Shown piece by piece: positions 1 through 8,200 of a DNA stretch of 50,128 nt; position 1 is the first letter of the stretch; every line of letters begins with the position of its first letter. This DNA comes from Bacteroidota bacterium (GTDB lineage Bacteria; Bacteroidota; Bacteroidia; Chitinophagales; UBA10324). The DNA lies in the NCBI GenBank assembly GCA_018267315.1, contig JAFDYS010000058.1, positions 1-50,128 of the forward strand, written 5' to 3'. The position numbers and the translations under genes are program-made. The notes beneath the pieces were generated by a model. It did not search any database, had not been told where the DNA came from, and worked only from the letters and a program-made list of their open reading frames with translations.

Positions 1-2604
1 GTGGACCTGAACGGCTGGTACCTCTCTGACGATGCGGCCAATCCGACCAAATACCAGGTGAATTCCAGCGTGACCATACCGAACGGCGGATTCAAAATCA
101 TTTGGGCATCTTCAAAAAATAAAATTGTCACCGCGAACATACACACCAATTTCAAACTCACACAAACGAAAGGTGACCAGATTGTGCTGAGCAATCCTTC
201 GGGAAATATTATTGATAGTTTAACGCTTCAGTTAACCCAGAAGAATCATTCACGCGGGCGAACCACCAATGGCGGAAGCACCTGGGGCGTATTCACTTCC
301 CCGACACCCGGAACTTCTAACGGTTTTTCATACACCGAATATGTGGCAAAACCCACGGCCGATGTGCAGCAGGGATTCTACACTTCCTCGCAGACGATTA
401 CTCTTTCCGATCCCGATCCCAATGCCACCATTTACTACACCACTGACGGTTCCGTTCCCACTACATCATCTTACCTCTATACTTCACCTTTAACAGTAGA
501 TCAAACGGTGGTGATTCGTGCCCGGGCATTCAGTTCTCAAAGTGACATGCTGCCGAGTTTTGAAGAAGTGAATACTTATTTCATCAACGTGACACATGAT
601 GATCATTACTACGTACTGTCACTAAGCTCGGGTGACTTTGATGATCTGTTTAATAGCTGGGGCACTGACGATATTGATGCCTACCTCGAATTTTTTGACA
701 AGCAGCGCAACCTGGTTCAGGAAGGTGAAGGGAAAGTAGACCCGCACGGAAATGATTCGTGGGCATTTCCGCAGAAAGGAATTGACTTTGAAATCGAAGA
801 CGACTATGGGTATGCTCACAACATCCCCTACAAAATTTTTGAAGACCGCGACCGCACCAGTTTCGATCATCTGATTCTGAAAGCAGCCGCATCGGATAAT
901 TACCCATTCAGCTGGGGCACGGCGCCGTGCCACATGCGCGATGCTTTTACTCATACACTGGCGCTACGGCACAATGTGGATGTGGATGTGAGAACATACG
1001 AGCCCGGTATCATTTACATCAATGGAGAATACTGGGGACTGTATGAGGTCCGCGAGAAAATGGATGAGGCCGATTTCACCAGTCATTATTATGATCAGGG
1101 AGAAGAAGACATCGACATCCTGAAATACTGGGGCTGGCTCATTATCGGTTACGGAAGTGATACGGCATGGAACAACCTCTATTACTACATGCAGACCAAC
1201 AGCATGACCAATCCCGCATATTACCAGCACGTGAAGGACCGCATTGACTTCAACAGCATGATTGATAACATGGTGATGAATACCTACATGGTAAACTGCG
1301 ACTGGATTGACTGGAATACGATGTGGTGGCGTGGCAGAAATCCCAACGGGCAACGCACCAAGTGGACATATTCATTCTGGGATGAAGACAACGTGCTGGG
1401 ACTGGGGCAGAATTACAGCGGATGGCCGACCACGAATTACAATGCCGGCCCGTGCGATCTCGCGCCTTTGTATCAAAATGCCGGACCCGACATGGGGCAC
1501 TTGCAAATGATGGACTGGCTGCTCGTGAATCCTGAATTCAAAAGTCTTTACATCAACCGGTACGCCGATCTGATGAACACCGTGCTCGATTGCGATACCA
1601 TGACGGCACTCAAGAACGAGTTCGTTGACATTCTCACGCCTGAAATGCCGGGGCAGATTGCCCGCTGGGGCGGAAGCATGGCCGGCTGGCAGGATAATCT
1701 CGATTACCTGCAGGATTACATTTCGCAGCGCTGCGCATTTATTGATTCCGCCATCGTGGATTGCTATGATGTGACCGGACCCTATGATATTACCGTGCTG
1801 GTGGATCCGCCCGGTGCCGGCGAAGTGCATGTGAATACCCTGTTGCCTCAATCGTATCCCTGGAGCGGCACCTATTTCGGCAATGTGGATTTGGGGTTCA
1901 AAGCCGAAGTGTTTCCCGCCAACAACATGCAGTTCTCCTACTGGGAAGTATCCAACAACGTGATCAACCCGAATCCCAATTCAGATTCCATGTCACTGAA
2001 CCTGCAAAGCGATGATGTGGTGATCGCTCACTTCGAGAATGTGCTTCCCTCCTTTGCACTCACTCTCGATGTAGATCCCGTGAATGCCGGAACAGTTACG
2101 ATCGAGGGCTCCACCCCTTCCGTGTATCCGTATTCCAACGCTTACCTCAGCGGTGATGAAATTGACATGAAAGCCAATCCCAACAGCGGATATGTCTTTG
2201 ATTACTGGGAACTCGACAACCATTTCGTTAACCCCAATTCCACCGATCCTGATGCGTACTTCACTTTGTACACCGGCGACAACATCGTCGCACACTTCAG
2301 GCAAAGTGTGGGGATTGACGAACCGCACATCACCTCCCTTCAGGTGTATCCATCCCTTACGCAGGATCAGTTCCATCTTACTTATGAACTTACGGATGCC
2401 GTGGAACTGAATGTACGCCTGTATAATTTATCAGGAAGTTTGGTGAAAGACCTCACGGCGGAAAACACATCACTGGCACAGCAAGGCCGGCATGAAACCA
2501 CCGTTTCCATGAAAGAAGATAAACTCGTTCCGGGAATTTATTTCCTCGATTTCAATTATCCCGGTTTCAGTAAAACATTCAAGATCGTCCTGCTTCCTCA
2601 CTAA
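1..2604 (+). CDS. CotH-family secreted surface protein with T9SS sorting domain (5' partial)
   Basis: The frame is open from base 1 and begins inside a lamin-tail domain (the DLNGWYLSDD motif normally lies mid-domain), so the N-terminus and signal peptide lie outside the window and the GTG at base 1 is probably not the start. Order seen: lamin-tail remainder (about residues 1-105), a chitobiase-type C-terminal domain with YYTTDGSVP (about 117-195), a CotH kinase-like domain (about 215-590) with NGEYWGLYEVREK from N341 and WDEDNVLG from W460, two InlB-B-like repeats that each carry a 'SYWEVSNN/DYWELDNH ... IVAHF' pattern (about 605-775), and a type A T9SS sorting domain at the end. CotH proteins are atypical kinases in spore coats; in Bacteroidota secretomes the role is unknown. 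It is probably exported and anchored at the cell surface. The next gene starts 39 bases downstream on the same strand. Confidence 0.85.
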   Translation: MDLNGWYLSDDAANPTKYQVNSSVTIPNGGFKIIWASSKNKIVTANIHTNFKLTQTKGDQIVLSNPSGNIIDSLTLQLTQKNHSRGRTTNGGSTWGVFTSPTPGTSNGFSYTEYVAKPTADVQQGFYTSSQTITLSDPDPNATIYYTTDGSVPTTSSYLYTSPLTVDQTVVIRARAFSSQSDMLPSFEEVNTYFINVTHDDHYYVLSLSSGDFDDLFNSWGTDDIDAYLEFFDKQRNLVQEGEGKVDPHGNDSWAFPQKGIDFEIEDDYGYAHNIPYKIFEDRDRTSFDHLILKAAASDNYPFSWGTAPCHMRDAFTHTLALRHNVDVDVRTYEPGIIYINGEYWGLYEVREKMDEADFTSHYYDQGEEDIDILKYWGWLIIGYGSDTAWNNLYYYMQTNSMTNPAYYQHVKDRIDFNSMIDNMVMNTYMVNCDWIDWNTMWWRGRNPNGQRTKWTYSFWDEDNVLGLGQNYSGWPTTNYNAGPCDLAPLYQNAGPDMGHLQMMDWLLVNPEFKSLYINRYADLMNTVLDCDTMTALKNEFVDILTPEMPGQIARWGGSMAGWQDNLDYLQDYISQRCAFIDSAIVDCYDVTGPYDITVLVDPPGAGEVHVNTLLPQSYPWSGTYFGNVDLGFKAEVFPANNMQFSYWEVSNNVINPNPNSDSMSLNLQSDDVVIAHFENVLPSFALTLDVDPVNAGTVTIEGSTPSVYPYSNAYLSGDEIDMKANPNSGYVFDYWELDNHFVNPNSTDPDAYFTLYTGDNIVAHFRQSVGIDEPHITSLQVYPSLTQDQFHLTYELTDAVELNVRLYNLSGSLVKDLTAENTSLAQQGRHETTVSMKEDKLVPGIYFLDFNYPGFSKTFKIVLLPH

Positions 2605-2643
2605 AGGTTTCCTCCCATCATTTTTCACTGAATAAAAACACGG

Positions 2644-4728
2644 ATGAGATTGCGCAGGAAATTCGGAGTGATGCTGATGCTGTTTTTTTGTGTGACCGTA
2701 AAACAGGTTTCGGCACAAACCATCATCGGCGCCACCATCAACTCCTACTGGCCCGTGATCTCCGTGGATGTGTGCAACAACCGCGTGGCGCTGCCTGCTA
2801 TTGTGGTGGGTGTGAACATCGGCGACAAGATGCTGTTGATGCAGATGCAGGGCGCCATCATTGACACGAGTGATACGCCTGCTTACGGATCCATTCTCGA
2901 CTACAACGGCGCCGGCAACTATGAACTGCTCACCGTCTCCGATGTGACGAATAACATCATCACGTTTCAGGAAGCCATCATGCGCACCTACAATGCCGCC
3001 GGCAAAGTGCAGGTGGTACTGGTTCCTCAATATAATGATGTGATCGTGGCATCTACCCTCACAGCACAGCCATGGAACGGAAGTGCCGGAGGCGTGATCG
3101 CATTCATCGCATCCGGTACCGTTACCCTCAATGCAGATATTGATGCCACAGGCACGGGCTTCCGCGGCGGCGCAGTGTTTCACGATTCATTCTGCTATGC
3201 CGGCGGACTGGGTTATGACGGTTACCGTTGCAACACCGTACTCAGCGGCGGAGCAAACAAAGGCGAAGGCATTGCCGGCACCCTCTATCAGAATCTCGGC
3301 CGCGGCGCACCGGCAAACGGCGGCGGCGGCGGCAATGACAGCAACACGGGCGGCGGCGGCGGCGCTAACATCCTTAACGGCGGTAACGGCGGAACGAGAA
3401 GCAACCTCTCTCCCGGATGTGCCGGCGACAATCCCGGCATCGGCGGACATTCACTCGTAGTGAGCAACGTGGACAACCGCGCCTTTCTCGGCGGCGGCGG
3501 CGGCGCCGGTGACGACAACAGCAACGGCGCCACAGCCGGAGCGAACGGCGGCGGCATCATCATCATCCGGGCAAACAGCATCGTGAGCAATGGTTACACC
3601 CTCATCTCCAAAGGGGCTGATGTAGTAACCACCGCATCATTTGACGGAGGCGGCGGCGGCGGCGGCGGCGGCATGATTTACCTTGATGCACCCGACCTCA
3701 CCGGGGTGAATGTGAACGTAAGCGGCGGCAAGGGCGGTGACGCCAACAATGCATCGGCAGCCAATGATTCCTGCTTCGGGCCGGGCGGTGGTGGTGGAGC
3801 GGGTCTTGTTTTCGTAAGCGCATTCTCACCTACCGGAATTGTGACCATGGATGGCGGTATTGCCGGAGCCACCACCGGCGGACTTTGCGCCGGCAACAAC
3901 GGCGCAACAGATGGCGCAGCCACTCCGGCAATTTTCACTTCGTACCTGATTCCGCAAAGCGATCTCACCTTCGTTCCGCTCACGCTCACGATTTGCAACG
4001 ACACCACCATCTGTAAAGGAGAGCCCGCCTTCCTCTATGCTTCGGGCACGGGCACCGGCACGCTCACGTTTGAGTGGAGCGACGGACAAACGGGTGATCA
4101 CATCGAAGTATATCCCAACAGCACCACCGATTATTCCGTTTCCATCATTGACTCGCGCGGCTGCTCCATCACCAAGACGATGACCGTAACGGTCAACTCA
4201 ACTTCCACCACGGCTTTTGCTTCTCCTGACAGCATTGTGATCGGTCACGGACTGGTGTATCTCACCGCCGATACCACCGGCAATGCCACCTTCCTGTGGG
4301 ATCCGCCTACGTGGCTTGATGATCCCACGAAGTGGAACCCTATCGCCAACCCGCAGGACACGGTGACGTACTGTGTTACCGTAACCGGGTATAATGGCTG
4401 CAAGGATACCTCCTGCGTAGATGTGCTGGTGGTGATTCCTCCTCCTGCCATTTTCATCCCCACGGCCTTCACCCCCAACGGCGACGGCATCAACGACACG
4501 TGGCACATCATCGCCAACAACGATTGCTACACGCTCGACATCGTGCGCGTGTGGAACCGCTGGGGCATGATGGTGTATGACCGCGACGATGCCGGCGGGG
4601 GTGAGTGGGCCGGCAGCGTGAAGGGTGAACCCAATCCCATGGCTACGTACTTCTACTACATCGTTGCCACCTGCAGCGAGAAACCCGAATCCGAAGAATT
4701 CATCGGTACGGTGACGATTATCAGGTAG
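2644..4728 (+). CDS. Gly-rich secreted protein with type B (CHU_C) T9SS C-terminal domain
   Basis: A 694-residue protein with a clear signal peptide (MRLRRKFGVMLMLFFC..., cleavage near VSAQ). The middle, about residues 205-420, is very Gly-rich with GGGGG runs and 'GGGIIIIRANSI' and 'GGGMIYLDAP' segments, a pattern of secreted beta-helical proteins. An Ig/PKD-like module follows (about 455-600), then a gliding-motility-associated C-terminal domain starting at 'FIPTAFTPNGDGINDTW' and ending 'GTVTIIR', the CHU_C type B signal. It is most likely a surface adhesin or structural protein delivered by T9SS; substrate unknown. The DNA carries in-frame GGC runs (see findings). It may be co-transcribed with the CotH gene. 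No terminator is visible after it; the following 577 bases hold only repeats. Confidence 0.85.
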   Translation: MRLRRKFGVMLMLFFCVTVKQVSAQTIIGATINSYWPVISVDVCNNRVALPAIVVGVNIGDKMLLMQMQGAIIDTSDTPAYGSILDYNGAGNYELLTVSDVTNNIITFQEAIMRTYNAAGKVQVVLVPQYNDVIVASTLTAQPWNGSAGGVIAFIASGTVTLNADIDATGTGFRGGAVFHDSFCYAGGLGYDGYRCNTVLSGGANKGEGIAGTLYQNLGRGAPANGGGGGNDSNTGGGGGANILNGGNGGTRSNLSPGCAGDNPGIGGHSLVVSNVDNRAFLGGGGGAGDDNSNGATAGANGGGIIIIRANSIVSNGYTLISKGADVVTTASFDGGGGGGGGGMIYLDAPDLTGVNVNVSGGKGGDANNASAANDSCFGPGGGGGAGLVFVSAFSPTGIVTMDGGIAGATTGGLCAGNNGATDGAATPAIFTSYLIPQSDLTFVPLTLTICNDTTICKGEPAFLYASGTGTGTLTFEWSDGQTGDHIEVYPNSTTDYSVSIIDSRGCSITKTMTVTVNSTSTTAFASPDSIVIGHGLVYLTADTTGNATFLWDPPTWLDDPTKWNPIANPQDTVTYCVTVTGYNGCKDTSCVDVLVVIPPPAIFIPTAFTPNGDGINDTWHIIANNDCYTLDIVRVWNRWGMMVYDRDDAGGGEWAGSVKGEPNPMATYFYYIVATCSEKPESEEFIGTVTIIR

Positions 4729-4735
4729 GAATTGT

Positions 4736-4835
4736 CGTCATTGCGATCCCGACATTTTTCATGTCGGGAGAAGCAATCCCCAACGCCATCCGTCATTGCG
4801 ATTCCGACATTTTTCATGGAGGGAGAAGCAAGCCC
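4736..4835. repeat. Two tandem copies of a 45-bp palindromic (REP-like) element
   Basis: Copy 1 is 4736-4780 and copy 2 is 4791-4835 (period 55). Both begin CGTCATTGCGAT and continue through CCGACATTTTTCAT to GGGAGAAGCAA. In copy 1 the unit folds: ATTGC pairs with GCAAT and, inside it, CCCGACAT pairs with ATGTCGGG around a TTTTC loop. In copy 2 the inner stem is decayed. It lies just downstream of the type B T9SS gene, where such a hairpin could also act as a 3' end stabiliser. Confidence 0.75.
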
Positions 4836-4927
4836 TTTGATTTCCCCTAATGGAAAAGGCATGAGCGGACGCTCGGCACAGTAGGGGGCTTGCAGCATTT
4901 TTGGGAGCACTATGTAAAAGAAGCGGA

Positions 4928-5061
4928 GGTCACTTCGAGTTTATCGAGAAGCGGCGAAGGCCCGGTGAGCAAATCGAGAAGCGGCGAGAGCCCGTCGGTT
5001 AAATCTAAAAGCAGCAAGAATCAAACGGCTCGCGCAAGTTCTCGATAAACTCGAACTGACC
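4928..5061. repeat. 23-bp inverted repeats enclosing a 30-bp tandem array
   Basis: The left arm (4928-4950, starting GGTCACTTCGAGTTTATCG) and right arm (5039-5061, starting TTCTCGATAAACTCGAAC) are reverse complements with one mismatch in 23. Between them three units of exactly 30 bases start at 4943, 4973 and 5003. Units 1 and 2 share ATCGAGAAGCGGCGA followed by GCCCG; unit 3 is degenerate (ATCTAAAAGCAGC). No reading frame of note crosses it. It looks like a small non-autonomous repeat element or its remnant. Confidence 0.7.
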
Positions 5062-5085
5062 CACCCGCACCCAACCACGAGCACT

Positions 5086-5156
5086 TTAAACCCGCGGTTT
5101 GTATCGGCACTAACCGCTGATACAGTTCAGTGCGGACAGCGACCAGAGGTACAATG
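5086..5156. repeat. Direct repeat A, copy 1 (71 bp)
   Basis: Matches 6430-6500 over 71 bases without gaps: TTAAACCCGCGGTT...GTATC at the start and GTGCGGACAGCGACCAGAGG near the end, with differences clustered in the middle. The first half forms a hairpin (GCGGTTTGT with ACTAACCGC, one mismatch). It lies upstream of the lipoprotein gene; its partner lies downstream of that gene. The rest of 5157-5305 is A/T-rich and shows nothing recognisable. Confidence 0.75.
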
Positions 5157-5305
5157 ATTTTTTTGGAAGAATAAGCTGCAACTTGCACACGTGTACACTT
5201 TTACTAAATAAAGAGGAAAAGATACGCATACACTCGCGCCAAAAGGACTAATTAATAAATCTGCGCTTACTCATCACCTGATAATTACCGGTAAAAAAAT
5301 TCTTC

Positions 5306-6349
5306 ATGAAAAAACTTCTCCTGACTTTGACCGCAACCTTGTTTCTCCTCTCACTTTTTTTCGCCTGTGGTGACAACGAAACAGGTGGCTATCCGCCTAT
5401 TTCTGTTCCTTCACGCCTCAGAGGGCCATCGGGTGAACCCGGCCAGATTTTACTGGGCGGAACCTGCAAAGAGGTGTCATTTTTTCATGGCGAAGAAGAT
5501 GATGAAGCCGACTGGCATTGCGGAATTGCGCTCGATGATGCTACCATTAATGACCTCAGGACTACACTAATCAGCCAGGGATTCGTGAAAGCTACGCGGA
5601 GCCACCTTTGTTGCATGTATACTGAAATAATGGTGGTGAATGACCATATAAACACGGATGATGATGAATTCTTTTATCCATTGGATGTGGACGGTCCGTT
5701 TATGCTTATGAATGGAAATGATCCGCATCCCTATTTTGAGCTTTCACGGCCTACCGTTGAGGATAATCAGGGATTTCCCATTTCAGATTTGAGTGACTTT
5801 TCCTTGTTGGTAAAAAACCATGCAATGGTTTATTTGCAGGGCCCGTTCGTGAACGATGCAGCACACGATTTTCTTCCTGAGATACACCCGCTCGATGCCA
5901 TTGCATTTGCACTTGACGAAAAAGGCATGCCGATGTCGATAACAAACAAGGATGCTGCGTGGCCTAAATCAGAGGTGACATGGAGAGTTTGTTTTTTTTC
6001 AAACTCAGCTTATCACCGGATTAATGATGAAGCTTATTTAAATAAAGAGCGCAAGACGATCTGGTACCTTGATCTTCCTTCAAAAGTCAACGATGAGGAT
6101 GAAATTGGGGCATTCGATGTTTCTTTTCATGCGACTACAAAGCAACTTTATTTGAAGAAGCAAAATGAGTTTATATCAGGATACGGAGTAAAAGCCGGCC
6201 CTACAGCCAAAATCGTAGACACACTCGGAGAAAAGAAACTAAGAGTCACAGCTACCATGAAAATACCCGACAAAGTTGGAGGACTAGTGGTTGTTGACTA
6301 CAAGATTTCGGTGACTCCTGCGCAGGAAATAGGCGGAGGAATAGAATAA
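5306..6349 (+). CDS. Putative lipoprotein of unknown function with an EIHP motif
   Basis: A 347-residue protein starting MKKLLLTLTATLFLLSLFFAC with a lipobox-like cysteine at C21, so probably a lipoprotein exported by Sec. I do not recognise the family with certainty. A conserved-looking signature, G179-P-x-V-x-D184-x-x-H187-x4-E192-I-H194-P, resembles the 'GP.V.D..H...EIHP' motif found in several uncharacterised extracellular proteins; the His, Asp and Glu residues could bind a metal, but that is inference. A paired-cysteine stretch (LCC) occurs near residue 102. The C-terminal third is beta-rich. It stands alone: repeat-filled spacers on both sides carry direct repeat A, with no operon partner. 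No TAnnTTTG box was found upstream. Confidence 0.7.
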   Translation: MKKLLLTLTATLFLLSLFFACGDNETGGYPPISVPSRLRGPSGEPGQILLGGTCKEVSFFHGEEDDEADWHCGIALDDATINDLRTTLISQGFVKATRSHLCCMYTEIMVVNDHINTDDDEFFYPLDVDGPFMLMNGNDPHPYFELSRPTVEDNQGFPISDLSDFSLLVKNHAMVYLQGPFVNDAAHDFLPEIHPLDAIAFALDEKGMPMSITNKDAAWPKSEVTWRVCFFSNSAYHRINDEAYLNKERKTIWYLDLPSKVNDEDEIGAFDVSFHATTKQLYLKKQNEFISGYGVKAGPTAKIVDTLGEKKLRVTATMKIPDKVGGLVVVDYKISVTPAQEIGGGIE

Positions 6350-6429
6350 GTTTTATCTCCTCTGCTGGCGCGCCTCTGTGACTCGTGCCACCTAACTTGA
6401 GCCAGCATCCTCTTGTGCGTTATGTATCA

Positions 6430-6500
6430 TTAAACCCGCGGTTGGTATCCCCACCAACCGCTGATACTGGTCGGTGCGGACAGCGACCAGAGGTACAATG
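6430..6500. repeat. Direct repeat A, copy 2 (71 bp, two hairpins)
   Basis: This is the better-preserved copy. It contains two hairpins: GCGGTTGGT paired with ACCAACCGC (9 bp, loop of 6) and CTGGTCG paired with CGACCAG (7 bp, loop of 10). Two successive conserved hairpins suggest a structured mobile repeat rather than chance similarity. Reading frames that cross this area (for example 6385-6945) are composed of repeat DNA. Confidence 0.75.
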
Positions 6501-6606
6501 CATCATTCAAAGGGCTCTCACCACTTCCCGACGGGCTCAATGTAACCTGTGCTCCACACTCCTACTGTTGGCTACCCCCTCGTACCGACATGCGCCGGGA
6601 CACTCC

Positions 6607-6623
6607 CCCTCGCTGCGCGAGGG
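6607..6623. repeat. Short hairpin CCCTCG/CGAGGG
   Basis: CCCTCG, a 5-base loop (CTGCG), then CGAGGG, immediately before direct repeat B copy 1. There is no T-tract on either side, so it is not a convincing terminator. Confidence 0.4.
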
Positions 6624-6624
6624 A

Positions 6625-6746
6625 GAGTACTTGCTAAGTCAGGTATTGGTAACTGCAGAATACCACAGATGGCAGAACCGAAATGTCTCAACTCCCATCA
6701 AACCACCTCAAACCATTTCAAACTGCGACACCAGCAACAAGCAGCC
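6625..6746. repeat. Direct repeat B, copy 1
   Basis: Shares GAGTACTTGCTAAGT, GGTATTGG, GAAATGTC and the 3' block CAAACTGCGACACCAGCAAC with 8049-8162. This copy has a small internal duplication of the AAACCA..TCA segment. It lies about 210 bases upstream of the cytochrome c gene; its partner lies just downstream of that gene. Confidence 0.7.
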
Positions 6747-6813
6747 AGCATCAAGCAACCAACGATCGAAGCGAAGCGAAGATCCCGATATTTCATCGGG
6801 ACTAACAACTAAC

Positions 6814-6841
6814 AACCAGCAACCAGCAACCAGCAACCGGC
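6814..6841. repeat. Heptanucleotide microsatellite (AACCAGC)x4
   Basis: Three perfect AACCAGC units and one with a single change (AACCGGC). It follows an imperfect hairpin containing CCCGATATTTCATCGGG (6783-6799). The remainder of 6842-6956 shows nothing recognisable. Confidence 0.7.
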
Positions 6842-6956
6842 ATTGGTCCGGGCAGATGACTGAACCGGTTGAAGAAGGTTGGCGAAAGGAAAAGATTCTT
6901 AGTACATTTCGACCTCATGCATTTGAAATGCACAAACCCACCTAATTCAACGCACC

Positions 6957-7970
6957 ATGATCAAAAAAATCCTCCTCGGCACCGTTACGGTAATCGCCGC
7001 CGTTTTACTTGGCTTGTACATCTTCGTTGAACTTTCATGGGATAAGAAATATGATTGGCCGGCACCCAATCTGAAGGTAAGCACTGACTCAGCAGTTATT
7101 GCCCGCGGAAAATATTTAGTAACCGGACCTGCGCATTGCGTTTCGTGCCACATATCCAGCTTTGATAACATGGTGAAAGCGGACAACGGGGTGCCGGTGC
7201 CCCTGGACGGCGGCATCGTATTTCAAATGGGTCCGCTTGGCCAAATTGTTACACGCAATCTAACCCCCGATCCCAAAACAGGAATTGGCCGCTATAGCGA
7301 TGAGCAAATCTTCCGTATGATGCGGCATGCCATTCGTCCCGATGGCATGGCTTCGATGCCACTGCTTATGCCATTCTTTAAGATGGCAGACAGCGATCTG
7401 GTGGCCATTGTTTCATACCTGCGTTCAATGCCGCCGGTGGAACACGAGGTGGCGGATGCGCATTACACCTTCGTCGGTAAGGCGGTAAGAACGTTCACTA
7501 ACACGTTTAAGCCGGTAAAGGATCCGCAAGCACCTGCTGAAGCACCGCCGATGGCACCCACCATCGAACGCGGTGAATACCTCACGCATTACGTTTGCAA
7601 TTGCATTGGATGCCATACCAAGCGTGACCCGATGACCTACGAGGCGATAGGACCTGAGTTCGCAGGAGGAATGGAGTTTGAACCGTGGCCGGAATTGCAC
7701 GAATTTCTTAAAGTAGATAAAAGGTTGTGGGCGCGCACTCCCAACATCACACCGGATCCCAACAGTGCTTTATCTAAATTCAAAACGCCGGAAGAATTCA
7801 TTACACGGTTCAGGCAAGGACGACTCATTTCATTTTCTCCCATGGATTGGGGACCCTTCTCCCGCATGTCCGATGAAGACCTCACCGCAATCTGGAAATA
7901 TCTGAACAGTCTTCAGCCGGTGAAAAACGATATCACCGAAACAGTCTTTATTAAAGACGAGAAGAAGTGA
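6957..7970 (+). CDS. Membrane-anchored diheme cytochrome c
   Basis: A 337-residue protein with one N-terminal membrane segment (about 4-24) and two c-type heme domains. Heme 1 binds at C61-V-S-C64-H65, with M134 or M138 as likely axial ligand (MASMPLLMPF). Heme 2 binds at C216-I-G-C219-H220, with M296 (SFSPMDW) as likely axial ligand. The 'RGKYL...C..CH', 'NLTPDPKTGIGRYSDEQI' and 'YLRSMPP' patterns match the cytochrome subunits of periplasmic alcohol/aldehyde dehydrogenases and related diheme cytochromes. It would pass electrons in the periplasm from a dehydrogenase to a terminal oxidase, but no dehydrogenase gene is adjacent, so the donor is unknown. It stands alone between two copies of direct repeat B, which is odd for this family. 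Confidence 0.88.
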   Translation: MIKKILLGTVTVIAAVLLGLYIFVELSWDKKYDWPAPNLKVSTDSAVIARGKYLVTGPAHCVSCHISSFDNMVKADNGVPVPLDGGIVFQMGPLGQIVTRNLTPDPKTGIGRYSDEQIFRMMRHAIRPDGMASMPLLMPFFKMADSDLVAIVSYLRSMPPVEHEVADAHYTFVGKAVRTFTNTFKPVKDPQAPAEAPPMAPTIERGEYLTHYVCNCIGCHTKRDPMTYEAIGPEFAGGMEFEPWPELHEFLKVDKRLWARTPNITPDPNSALSKFKTPEEFITRFRQGRLISFSPMDWGPFSRMSDEDLTAIWKYLNSLQPVKNDITETVFIKDEKK

Positions 7971-8048
7971 GCACATAACCAGGCTGTGAATTGAAAAGAG
8001 AATAAATGCTTCTGACGTGCGCATATAGCCGGGTTGAATAGCGCGGGG

Positions 8049-8162
8049 TAGAGTACTTGCTAAGTAAGGTATTGGCAACTTTTGAAAACGAAAGATCGCA
8101 GAATTGAAATGTCACAACTACCTTCAAACCATTTCAAACTGCGACACCAGCAACAAGCAACC
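8049..8162. repeat. Direct repeat B, copy 2
   Basis: Second copy of the element at 6625-6746, in the same orientation, starting TAGAGTACTTGCTAAGTAAGG and ending at the ACACCAGCAACAAGCAACC block. It occupies most of the space between the cytochrome c stop codon and the 3' end of the convergent M49 gene. Confidence 0.7.
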
Positions 8163-8200
8163 GCCAACCCATAATCGATATTTCGGACTGATGCCGAATA

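Noticed and set aside
3187..4010. Several Ala- and Pro-rich frames opposite or shifted to the Gly-rich gene
   Set aside because: They are shadows produced by the GGC-rich DNA; the plus-strand frame has the signal peptide and the sorting domain.
4656..4910. An 84-codon frame on the minus strand after the type B gene
   Set aside because: It is translated from the tandem 45-bp repeats (repeated NVGIA(I)TD words), so it is an artefact of the repeat.
6385..6945. A 186-codon open frame on the plus strand
   Set aside because: It runs through direct repeat A copy 2, repeat B copy 1 and the AACCAGC microsatellite, and its translation is low-complexity (QQ/SS/TN-rich) with no domain.
4736..8162. A CRISPR array
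   Set aside because: The repeats are few, far apart or tandem without unique spacers of constant length, and no cas gene is present.
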